Shown piece after piece: positions 1 through 4,697 of a DNA stretch of 7,719 bases (its first letter is position 1; every line of letters begins with the position of its first letter). The notes beneath the pieces were generated by a model. That model was not told the origin of the DNA. It ran no database searches and saw only the letters and a list, made by a program, of their open reading frames with translations. The stretch is taken from positions 1 through 7,719 of the forward strand of contig CAYZZK010000046.1 in the NCBI GenBank assembly GCA_964483045.1. Reading direction: 5' to 3'. The translations under genes were made by a program, and so were the position numbers. The stretch comes from JBBTYG01 sp964483045 (GTDB lineage Bacteria; Patescibacteriota; Minisyncoccia; UBA6257; 2-01-FULL-56-20).

Positions 1-460
1 GTTGTTACACACTCTTTAAAGGATGGCTACCTCTAAGCCAACCTCCTATCTGTCAGAGGCAGAAGACTACCTTTAACACTTAGCGTAGATTTAGGGACCT
101 TAGCTGATGGTCTGGGCTGTTCCCCTTGCGAACATGGAGCTTAGCCCCCACATTCTGACTACCGCTCTTGCGCACCGGTATTCGGAGTTTGATTGATTTG
201 TCGGCCTTTCGGCCTTTACAGATCATCCAGTGCTCTACCCCCGTGACTACGAAACGGCGCTATACGAAAATATATTTCGGAGAGAACCAGCTATTACCAG
301 ATTCGATTAGCTTTTCACTCCTTACCTCAGCTCATCCGAGGGTGTTGAACAACCCACCAGTTCGGTCCTCCGCCCCGCTTTCGCGGGACTTCAACCTGGC
401 CAAGGCAAGCTCATCTGGCTTCGGGTCTTAGATGTGAGACTGGCCGCTCAGATTTTTGGG

Positions 461-477
461 GTCAAGTTTTACTTGAC
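461..477. promoter_or_regulatory. Palindrome overlapping the -35 of the embedded small gene (possible operator)
   Basis: gtcaagttttacttgac is a perfect 7-bp inverted repeat around a 3-nt centre. It abuts the left arm of insertion A, and its right half overlaps the TTGACG hexamer at 473-478. That position would suit a repressor site. It could also be a simple hairpin in the rRNA-strand transcript. No regulator is identified. Confidence 0.4.
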
Positions 478-501
478 GTACGACATGAAATTTTATTTAC
501 T
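473..501 (+). promoter_or_regulatory. Probable sigma-70-type promoter of the embedded small ORF
   Basis: TTGACG (473-478) matches the -35 consensus at 5 of 6 bases. After a 17-nt spacer, TTTACT (496-501) is a moderate -10; TATTTA at 494-499 is an alternative. Transcription would start near 506-509, giving a very short leader that just includes the Shine-Dalgarno. It directs transcription against the 23S gene. Confidence 0.5.
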
Positions 502-518
502 CTAGTGAAAGGAAATTT

Positions 519-626
519 ATGCACCTTCAAAATCCTGACCCTTACTTCGTCTCGTTGATTACTCTGTTTCTCGGCTTCGTCGTCGGCATTTACGTCGGAC
601 GGAAGCAACGTAAACCAAACGAGTAA
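519..626 (+). CDS. 35-aa single-span membrane peptide encoded antisense inside the 23S rRNA insertion
   Basis: A short ORF with the parts of a real gene. A GAAAGGA Shine-Dalgarno (507-513) sits five bases before ATG, the same motif and spacing as in front of purC in this window. A stop TAA is followed 14 nt later by an intrinsic terminator, and promoter-like hexamers lie upstream. The peptide has a polar N-terminus with acidic Asp7, a hydrophobic stretch at about residues 9-27, and a basic tail (residues 28-32, RKQRK). This predicts one membrane helix with the C-terminus in the cytoplasm by the positive-inside rule. Gly19, Gly23 and Gly27 are spaced by four (GFVVGIYVG), a glycine-zipper pattern that favours helix packing or oligomers. 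I recognise no family. Size and topology resemble type I toxins and other small membrane proteins, but toxicity is inference. Transcription of pre-23S rRNA makes a full antisense RNA across it. Confidence 0.72.
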   Translation: MHLQNPDPYFVSLITLFLGFVVGIYVGRKQRKPNE

Positions 627-640
627 ATTCTCGCCCGCTT

Positions 641-670
641 GCAGACCGGTCAAAGTCTGCTTTTTTATTT
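641..670 (+). terminator. Rho-independent terminator of the embedded small gene
   Basis: The stem gcagac (641-646) / gtctgc (655-660) with an 8-nt loop is followed directly by TTTTTTATTT (661-670). It ends exactly at the right arm of insertion A, so the unit fits tightly between the arms. On the rRNA strand no U-run follows the hairpin, so it should not stop rRNA transcription. Confidence 0.75.
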
Positions 671-799
671 CCCAAAAATCTGAGCGGCATACGCGCTGTT
701 AACACTCGGTTTCCCTACGGGTCCATCCTGTTTTAGGACTTACCCTTGCCGCACATCTAAAGTCGTTGGCTCATTCTTCAATAGGCACACTATCACCCC

Positions 800-897
800 A
801 TGCGCGAAGCGCGCAACTAACAACAAATAACTAATGACTCGTAACAAAAAAGTTACAAGTTATTGGCTAAGAGTTTCAAGTTGTGTGCTTCGCACAT
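800..897. repeat. 23S rRNA insertion B: palindromic element in helix 25
   Basis: The arms at 800-817 and 880-897 form an 18-position imperfect inverted repeat (GCGC/GTGTGC-rich, ending in CAAC and GTTG) around an A/T-rich core of 62 nt. The core contains GTAAC-type near-repeats. It replaces the tip of helix 25 (about E. coli nt 538-552), a known hypervariable site and insertion site of intervening sequences. It is clearly related to insertion C: both have GCAACTAACAAC after the left arm and GTTGTGTGCT at the right arm, with alignable cores. No coding potential is evident; overlapping open frames are unconvincing. Confidence 0.8.
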
Positions 898-961
898 TTA
901 GGGCTTTAGTTCCTTGTAGGCACATGGTTTCAGGTTCTATTTCAACGGCCTCACCGGCCTG

Positions 962-998
<37 letters not shown>

Positions 999-1395
999 AT
1001 CATCAAAAGTATTTAGCCTTACGAGATAGTACTCGCAAATTCCTCCGAAGCTGTTTGACCTCGAAGTACTCAAGATAAGTAATTGATTGCTCAAATACAA
1101 AGAAACTAGGAAGACCATTCGCTTTCGTCTACCGGGCTATCACCGTCTGTGGCGCGCCTTTCCAGGCGTCTTCGACTAGCCAATGATTTTTTAACTTCCT
1201 CACCGATAATTAGAAACCCACAGTACAAATAAATTTGCACGGTGAGTTCCTAACTAAAGAGCGTTTCATTCTTATTACGCTGGGATCTAAATCCCAGTTT
1301 GGGCTTTTCCCTTTTCTCTCGCCGATACTAAGGGAATAACGTTTGTTCTATATTCCTCCGCTTACTGGAATGTTTTACTTCAGCGGGTGTGCTCC

Positions 1396-1501
1396 GCGCG
1401 CAGCACGCAACTAACAACTTAGTACAAATTACAAGTAACTTATAACAAAGAGTTAAAAGCTACCGGTTAAAGTTAAAAGTTTTGAGTTGTGTGCTGCACA
1501 C
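1396..1501. repeat. 23S rRNA insertion C: second copy of the palindromic element, beside helix 9
   Basis: The arms at 1396-1411 and 1486-1501 form a 16-position near-palindrome around a 74-nt A/T-rich core made of degenerate AGTTAAAAGTT-like units. The helix 9 equivalent is the neighbouring ctgcag-gttta-ctgcag hairpin (about 1506-1522), so the element occupies the helix 10 position (about E. coli nt 145-175). It shares its ends and much of its core with insertion B. Differences between the two arms are mostly C/T changes that keep G-U pairing, which suggests selection for an RNA stem or a recent shared origin. Confidence 0.78.
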
Positions 1502-1714
1502 GGTCCTGCAGGTTTACTGCAGAGGGTTTCCCCATTCGGAAATCCTCGGGTCGTCGGTTGCTACGCACCTCACCGAGGCGTATCGCCGCTACGCTGCGTC
1601 CTTCATCGCCTTTTGATGTCAAGGCATCCATCATGTGCCCTTATGCCAACCATCCCAATGCTGACTTACATGTCTCGCCAAAGTCTTCTTTTGGAAAACG
1701 TCGGCGGACATTTA

Positions 1715-1750
1715 TCCGACCAAATTTAGTCTGCACAAAATTTGGGCGGA
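1715..1750 (-). other. Hairpin in the 23S 5' leader
   Basis: The arms tccgaccaaattt (1715-1727) and aaatttgggcgga (1738-1750) pair over 13 positions with one mismatch around a 10-nt loop. It lies between the tRNA-bearing inverted repeat and the 23S 5' end, so it is probably part of leader RNA folding or processing. No U-run follows it on the rRNA strand. Confidence 0.55.
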
Positions 1751-1767
1751 CTACTTACATAATTTTT

Positions 1768-2021
1768 TATCCAACTCCAGTTTCAGCTCTCGACGAGTGT
1801 TACGTCGAGAGAAAATTGGTGGGCGAAGCAACCGAGCTTTGCGCTCGCAACGAGCAAAAGCAAAGCAGTATCTTTCAACGTGTTCGGTCATAACTTCGCC
1901 CACAAATGTGGAGGATGCGGCGGGACTTTTACCCGCATGCCTTCGCGATGCCATCGCGACGCTCTTTCTGTTGAGCTACGCACCCATTAATTTAAAAATG
2001 AGCTGAAACTGGAGTTGGATA
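1768..2021. repeat. Perfect 22-bp inverted repeat enclosing a tRNA-Ala-like gene
   Basis: The arms 1768-1789 and 2000-2021 are exact reverse complements, separated by 210 nt. The loop holds the tRNA-Ala-like gene (1909-1985) and, on its 3' side, two further perfect stems: 1819-1828 with 1894-1903 (10 bp, gtgggcgaag), and ctctcgacg/cgtcgagag at 1787-1811. In the pre-rRNA this would be a long duplex presenting a multi-stem RNA, a likely RNase III processing stem that releases the tRNA. A mobile element with terminal inverted repeats is the alternative, but I see no clear target-site duplication. Confidence 0.85.
1909..1985 (-). tRNA. tRNA-Ala(GGC)-like, non-canonical elbow
   Basis: The cloverleaf reads from 1985 down. 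Acceptor GGGTGCG pairs with CGCATCC and includes G3-U70, the alanine identity pair. T8 and A9 are present. The D stem is GCTC/GAGC and the anticodon stem TCGCG/CGCGA; the loop ATGGCAT has anticodon GGC at 1950-1952 and is the same loop as I recall for E. coli tRNA-Ala(GGC). The T stem is GCGGG/CCCGC, and CCA is encoded at 1909-1911. Oddities: the T loop is TAAAAGT rather than TTCRANY, so psi55 and C56 are missing; the D loop AACAGAAA lacks G19; the discriminator is U73, not A73; the variable loop is 6 nt. All stems are intact, including an A15-U48 Levitt pair, so stem pairing seems preserved. It lies in the 23S leader within a 22-bp inverted repeat. It may be a working divergent tRNA, a tRNA-like structure or an early pseudogene. 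Confidence 0.7.
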
Positions 2022-2023
2022 TT

Positions 2024-2062
2024 GCCACCCAGATTTTGCTTGCGCAAATTGGGTGGGCTTTT
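2024..2062 (+). terminator. GC-rich hairpin with short T-run, possibly a plus-strand terminator
   Basis: gccaccca and gggtgggc close a stem that continues through gattt/aatt to a tgcttgcgca-type loop, followed on the plus strand by TTTT (2059-2062). No plus-strand gene is recognised to its left apart from the distant small ORF, so it may simply be another stem of the pre-rRNA leader, where no U-run follows it. Confidence 0.3.
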
Positions 2063-2303
2063 CTCAATCGAGACTGATAGAAAGGCGGAAGCGAAAATCG
2101 CATAAGCAATTACGCTTCCGAATTTTTCCCGCAAAGAACAAAGTGTGGAGGCAGCCCGATGGAGGTTAGGTCGTGAACCATCCCTCGCATATCGTTCGCA
2201 ATCTTCCGAGGAACAGAGAGCCGGAGCCGTGTGACTCTATATCCTAGAACAATCGCCATAAGCCCGCCCCCACACCAAAACCTTCTATCAGTCTCGATGA
2301 GAA
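2061..2303. repeat. Third long inverted repeat in the rRNA leader
   Basis: The core arms 2067-2082 (atcgagactgatagaa) and 2283-2298 are exact reverse complements. Pairing extends to 2061-2085 / 2281-2303 with single-base bulges at 2066 and 2083. The loop is about 200 nt and contains an inner 10-bp closing stem (2143-2152 with 2266-2275) and a hairpin at 2086-2118 (ggaagcg/cgcttcc). It adjoins the tRNA-bearing repeat and has the same architecture. Confidence 0.75.
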
Positions 2304-2340
2304 CCTCGCCTGCCCTCAATGCGAAGAGAGCGCGAGGCAT
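2110..2340 (-). CDS. Possible 76-aa hypothetical protein in the rRNA leader (doubtful)
   Basis: An ATG frame of 76 codons on the rRNA strand, with a GGGGGCG stretch about 10 nt upstream that could act as a weak ribosome binding site. The product is basic, with a hydrophobic patch (GGGLMAIVLGY, about residues 24-34) too short for a sure membrane span, and two cysteines. I recognise no family. The frame overlaps the right arm of the inverted repeat at 2281-2303 and nearly all of the folded loop, so structured leader RNA with a chance open frame is at least as likely. It lies downstream of the promoter at 2576-2605 and upstream of the tRNA. Confidence 0.25.
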   Translation of the reverse strand: MPRALFALRAGEVLIETDRRFWCGGGLMAIVLGYRVTRLRLSVPRKIANDMRGMVHDLTSIGLPPHFVLCGKNSEA

Positions 2341-2390
2341 CCGATATCGCCCCCGCTTCAGCAGCGTAGGGTCCCACTCAAATTTCTAAA

Positions 2391-2431
2391 TTCTGCATCC
2401 GCCTTCGCCGGTTGGCGAAGGCGGAACAGAA
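2391..2431. repeat. Palindromic hairpin, possible dispersed intergenic repeat
   Basis: tccgccttcgcc (2398-2409) and ggcgaaggcgga (2414-2425) form a perfect 12-bp stem with a GGTT loop. It is extended by ttctg/cagaa (2391-2395 / 2427-2431) across a small internal loop. No clean T-run follows on either strand. The CCGCCTTCGCC core looks like palindromes scattered through intergenic regions of Parcubacteria-type genomes; that comparison is from memory. Confidence 0.6.
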
Positions 2432-2474
2432 TGCAAAAATTTGCGGAAGATTTTCAAAATATCTCGAACAAGAT

Positions 2475-2501
2475 AAAAAAAATCAGCCGCACCGCGGCTG
2501 A
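2475..2501 (-). terminator. Intrinsic terminator or attenuator just downstream of the rRNA-unit promoter
   Basis: On the minus strand the stem TCAGCCGC/GCGGCTGA (2494-2501 with 2483-2490) with a 3-nt loop is followed by eight Ts (A-run 2475-2482). It lies only about 70 nt after the predicted start of the 2576-2605 promoter, in the same direction, so it would end a transcript of about 95 nt. An upstream GGCGGCT (2528-2534) duplicates the 3' arm and could pair with the 5' arm, which would make an antiterminator. Confidence 0.8.
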
Positions 2502-2525
2502 CTCACCTACGCCAAAAAGCGCCGG

Positions 2526-2564
2526 TTAGCCGCCACGTTTTGAAAGATTTTTCCTGGTGCTCAT
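2526..2564 (-). CDS. Possible 12-aa leader peptide MSTRKNLSKRGG
   Basis: ATG at 2564-2562 lies about 5 nt from the predicted transcription start, so it would be translated nearly leaderless. It ends GGC GGC TAA, overlapping the GGCGGCT segment (2528-2534) that competes with the terminator stem. The arrangement resembles a transcription-attenuation leader but could be chance; there is no Shine-Dalgarno. Confidence 0.22.
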   Translation of the reverse strand: MSTRKNLSKRGG

Positions 2565-2575
2565 TCGTGGGTTAG

Positions 2576-2605
2576 ATTATATACGCACACTGCAAAACGT
2601 GTCAA
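2576..2605 (-). promoter_or_regulatory. Strong sigma-70 promoter, likely for the tRNA/23S unit
   Basis: Minus strand: TTGACA (2605-2600), an 18-nt spacer, TATAAT (2581-2576). Both hexamers match the consensus exactly, which fits a highly expressed stable RNA. The start is predicted near 2569. The next things downstream are the terminator at 2475-2501, the leader with inverted repeats, the tRNA-Ala-like gene and 23S. It could instead serve mainly a small RNA ending at that terminator. Confidence 0.85.
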
Positions 2606-2675
2606 TACCCTTTCTGGGGATAAACTCTGCCCAGAATTAATGCGCAGCCAAAAGGCAGAGGCCTGGCTGATTGCT

Positions 2676-2742
2676 GGACCACTTGCGCTGCTGCCGCCCG
2701 TAACTTCCGCTTCGAAAGGCGGCCTGTGCAAAAAGCTGGTCC
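2676..2742 (-). other. Stem-loop immediately after the DUF5667-like gene
   Basis: ggacca (2676-2681) pairs with tggtcc (2737-2742), and inside them gccgcc (2693-2698) pairs with ggcggc (2718-2723). It begins 6 nt after the stop codon on the minus strand. There is no U-run, so it is not a canonical terminator; it may be a stabilising 3' structure. The rest of 2607-2675 shows only a small cagcca/tggctg hairpin. Confidence 0.45.
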
Positions 2743-2747
2743 GCAGA

Positions 2748-3908
2748 TTACAAACCGATATTTACTTTTAAGCCGCCCTTCACTTCGACCTCTTCATGTC
2801 CCGATGAAGTCGAGTTGTCTCTCTCGTTTCCATCGCTTCCCGTTGCATTCATTCCGCCTTCAGATTCCGCGCCGTCATCGCCTATCTTCATATTCAGGTT
2901 AAGGTTGATGTTTGCCTTTTCGAGCGCACGGGCTTCTTGCGCGATTCGAATCGCTTCATTGCCGAGATTGAACGCCTCGCCGTACGCGCCGGCGTCAATT
3001 TTTGCTCGCGCTTGCACGACCAAATTTTCTGCCGCTCCGAGCTTCGCTTCCGCGTCCGCTGCCGCCGAAACTCCCAACTTTTCTTTCTTGCCCAAGATGT
3101 ACGAGCGAACCGACGCAATCACGTTTGTCGCGGCATTCACTTTTCCTTCCGCCGCAGTTTTGGCTTCAGGCCCCTTCATTCCTAACTCCGCGGTGCTTGT
3201 TGCCGCAACCCGCGATTCAAGGCCGACGCGAACGCCCATAATGCTTCCGAGAGTTGAATGGACGCCGGCGTTAATGTCTTTCACTTCAGAATTTTTCGAT
3301 TCCAGCTTGCCCAAAATCTTTTCCTGGGCATTGAGGGATGCTTCGAAGCGCGAAGCTACATCCGCCGCAGCGCGGACATCCCCTCCCGCCTCTATGTCCT
3401 GTATCCGAGATTCGACTTTGTCGGCATGTGCCTGAAACCGAGATTCAATATCTGCTTTTTCCGTGTCGGTTATACTTCCGTCTCCCCGGGAAGCGAGCTC
3501 GGTTGCTTCTTCCAGCCGGCGGGCGGCGAGATCCGCTTGATAGTTTGCCTTCTGCTCTGAAGAAAACTGAAGCGCGGCTCCGACTTTTTCATTGAAGTCC
3601 ACTTTTATCGGATAGAGGGCGGCTCCCGGCAAAGCGCCTTGAGCGGCAAACGACACTGCTCCACCGCCTACGAGCGCGACGATTACTACAAGTGCAAATA
3701 CCGGCATCGGCTTGTAGAAAAAATTCAGGACGCCGGTCGGCTCTTCGGTGGGATGGAAATGCTCGCCCGCTGATTTCGCCTCGGTTGGCGTATCCATATA
3801 CTGAATGAGACGCTCCTTAATAAGCTCTTTTTTGCCGAGTTCCTTTTTGCCCGCCTCAAGGCGTATTTTTTGCTTCAATATATTAAATTTTTTGAGCAGC
3901 GGATGCAT
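2748..3908 (-). CDS. DUF5667-like single-span membrane protein, likely sigma-factor partner
   Basis: 386 aa. Residues 1-40 are basic and amphipathic and probably cytoplasmic (many KKEL/KERL units). About residues 68-89 (PVFALVVIVALVGGGAVSF) form one membrane helix. Just after it comes PGAALYPIK (94-102), the PG..LYP.K signature I associate with the DUF5667 family, common in Patescibacteria. Residues about 105-335 are Ala/Glu/Lys-rich and predicted helical or coiled. The last 45 or so are low-complexity, rich in Gly, Ser, Asp and Glu, ending with a basic and hydrophobic strand. The topology suggests an N-terminus inside and a large extracytoplasmic domain. It starts 64 nt after the sigma gene stop, on the same strand, so co-transcription and an anti-sigma or sensor role are inferred; no zinc anti-sigma motif is seen. 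No clear Shine-Dalgarno precedes the ATG. The large opposite-strand frame at 2815-3435 is a codon-bias shadow. Confidence 0.85.
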   Translation of the reverse strand: MHPLLKKFNILKQKIRLEAGKKELGKKELIKERLIQYMDTPTEAKSAGEHFHPTEEPTGVLNFFYKPMPVFALVVIVALVGGGAVSFAAQGALPGAALYPIKVDFNEKVGAALQFSSEQKANYQADLAARRLEEATELASRGDGSITDTEKADIESRFQAHADKVESRIQDIEAGGDVRAAADVASRFEASLNAQEKILGKLESKNSEVKDINAGVHSTLGSIMGVRVGLESRVAATSTAELGMKGPEAKTAAEGKVNAATNVIASVRSYILGKKEKLGVSAAADAEAKLGAAENLVVQARAKIDAGAYGEAFNLGNEAIRIAQEARALEKANINLNLNMKIGDDGAESEGGMNATGSDGNERDNSTSSGHEEVEVKGGLKVNIGL

Positions 3909-3972
3909 GTTATTTTTTGATTTTATATGTATGCCCCCAGTTATAAATGGCGCGGCGCTATCCTTATAGTTT

Positions 3973-4488
3973 CTAGTTTTTAAAATATTTCTTGAGTTTG
4001 CGAAGTGCGCGGCTTATTTTTACCGATGCGTTGTTCGCGCTTATGCCGAGAATCTCCGCGATGTCCCGAGGATTCAAGTCCTCGAGATAGCGCAGCGTGA
4101 GCACCCGCCGCTCGCCCTCCTCCAGATGGTCCATCGCTCGGACAATTTCCTTGAACATGACCTGCGCTTCAATTTCCGCCGCTCCGTCGTACGATGGCTC
4201 GAACGCATCCGACTGCTCGAGCGCCGCATCCAAACTTTCTTCTTTCTTTTTGCGCGAATCGTCAATGATCAGGTTCGTCGCTATCCGATACACAAACGCC
4301 CGCATATTATCCACGTGCTTCCCGTCTGAAAGATACCGCCATGTTTTCATGAAGGTTTCCTGCATCAGCTCTTCGGCGCGTCCGCGGGAAAATACTCTGA
4401 AAAAACAGTACCTATATATGGCATCCGCATACTTCTCGTATGCCTCCAAAAAGATGTTCTTTAAGTCGTTTTTTTCTGCTTCGCTCAT
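3973..4488 (-). CDS. ECF-type RNA polymerase sigma factor
   Basis: 171 aa from the chosen start MSEAEKNDLK. Residues about 13-80 form sigma region 2: the helix FLEAYEKYADAIYRYCFFRV, then EELMQETFMKTW (2.2/2.3-like, core RNA polymerase binding) and AFVYRIATNLIIDDSRKKK (2.4, -10 recognition). Residues 81-111 are the acidic linker. Residues about 112-168 are region 4 with a helix-turn-helix NPRDIAEILGISANNASVKI (139-158) for -35 recognition. Regions 1, 3.0 and 3.1 are absent, as in ECF factors. The open frame extends 26 codons upstream to 4566, but that stretch is hydrophobic, A/T-rich and unlike the family, so the internal Met is preferred. No Shine-Dalgarno is seen. A TAGAAT (4510-4505) could be a -10 giving a leader of about 10 nt, but no good -35 accompanies it. 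It is followed by the DUF5667-like membrane gene. Confidence 0.93.
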   Translation of the reverse strand: MSEAEKNDLKNIFLEAYEKYADAIYRYCFFRVFSRGRAEELMQETFMKTWRYLSDGKHVDNMRAFVYRIATNLIIDDSRKKKEESLDAALEQSDAFEPSYDGAAEIEAQVMFKEIVRAMDHLEEGERRVLTLRYLEDLNPRDIAEILGISANNASVKISRALRKLKKYFKN

Positions 4489-4635
4489 ATAAAGACGATT
4501 GAAAATTCTAGCTCTTACTTTTATGAATTTATGAAGATATGAAGATAATAAATAAAGGATACACAATAAACAGCATCAATGATACTGGGGGAAAAACAGA
4601 TTTAATACAAGCGCGCCGGTTATTCGGCCAATAAA

Positions 4636-4674
4636 AATGTAAAAATGGCGCCGTGTTTTTTCCAAGGCGCCATT
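4636..4674 (-). terminator. Intrinsic terminator after purC
   Basis: aatggcgcc (4644-4652) and ggcgccatt (4666-4674) form a perfect 9-bp stem. On the minus strand a T-rich tract (complement of 4636-4643, TTTTTACA-like) follows. It begins 24 nt after the purC stop and separates purC from the sigma gene. Confidence 0.85.
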
Positions 4675-4697
4675 CGCTTATCTTAACCAATCCGCAG

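Larger units (their letters stand above)
443..688. other. 23S rRNA insertion A, bounded by a perfect 18-bp inverted repeat
   Basis: The arms are 443-460 (gccgctcagatttttggg) and 671-688, an exact reverse complement, separated by 210 nt. Outside the arms the sequence resumes normal 23S, corresponding to about E. coli nt 640-668 in domain II; removing the segment leaves a short hairpin close to the E. coli one. In the pre-rRNA the arms would form a long stem, a typical RNase III substrate, so the segment may be excised as an intervening sequence, leaving fragmented 23S. I see no LAGLIDADG, GIY-YIG or HNH coding sequence and no reverse transcriptase, so a homing intron is unlikely. The only convincing gene inside is the plus-strand small ORF. 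Excision is inferred; the inverted repeat and interruption of 23S are seen directly. Confidence 0.9.

Noticed and set aside
168..431. 87-aa frame on the plus strand and similar frames at 834-1016 and 1487-1893
   Set aside because: They lie in conserved 23S rRNA sequence or its palindromic insertions, with no ribosome binding site or protein-like composition.
462..653. 63-aa frame on the minus strand within insertion A
   Set aside because: It starts at TTG with no Shine-Dalgarno and covers the complement of the far better supported plus-strand small gene and its terminator.
443..688. Group I or group II intron in 23S
   Set aside because: Too short, no endonuclease or maturase, and the inverted-repeat ends are not intron-like catalytic cores.
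1199..1246. ctcaccg/cggtgag stem considered as a fourth 23S insertion
   Set aside because: Length and position fit an ordinary variable 23S helix; there are no long perfect arms and no similarity to insertions B and C.
1751..2006. 67- and 69-aa frames over the tRNA region
   Set aside because: They run through the tRNA cloverleaf and the flanking perfect stems on either strand; the RNA explanation is sufficient.
1768..2021. tmRNA (Ala-type acceptor with G3-U70)
   Set aside because: A full anticodon arm is present, there is no tag ORF, and the T loop is not the canonical one that tmRNA keeps.
2143..2275. 5S rRNA in the leader, given a 10-bp closing helix and a size near 130 nt
   Set aside because: The conserved CCGAAC and loop E segments of 5S are not found.
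2815..3435. 206-aa plus-strand frame
   Set aside because: Antisense shadow of the DUF5667-like gene caused by its codon bias.
4489..4566. N-terminal extension of the sigma factor
   Set aside because: Hydrophobic A/T-rich stretch absent from ECF sigma factors; a more plausible Met lies at 4488.
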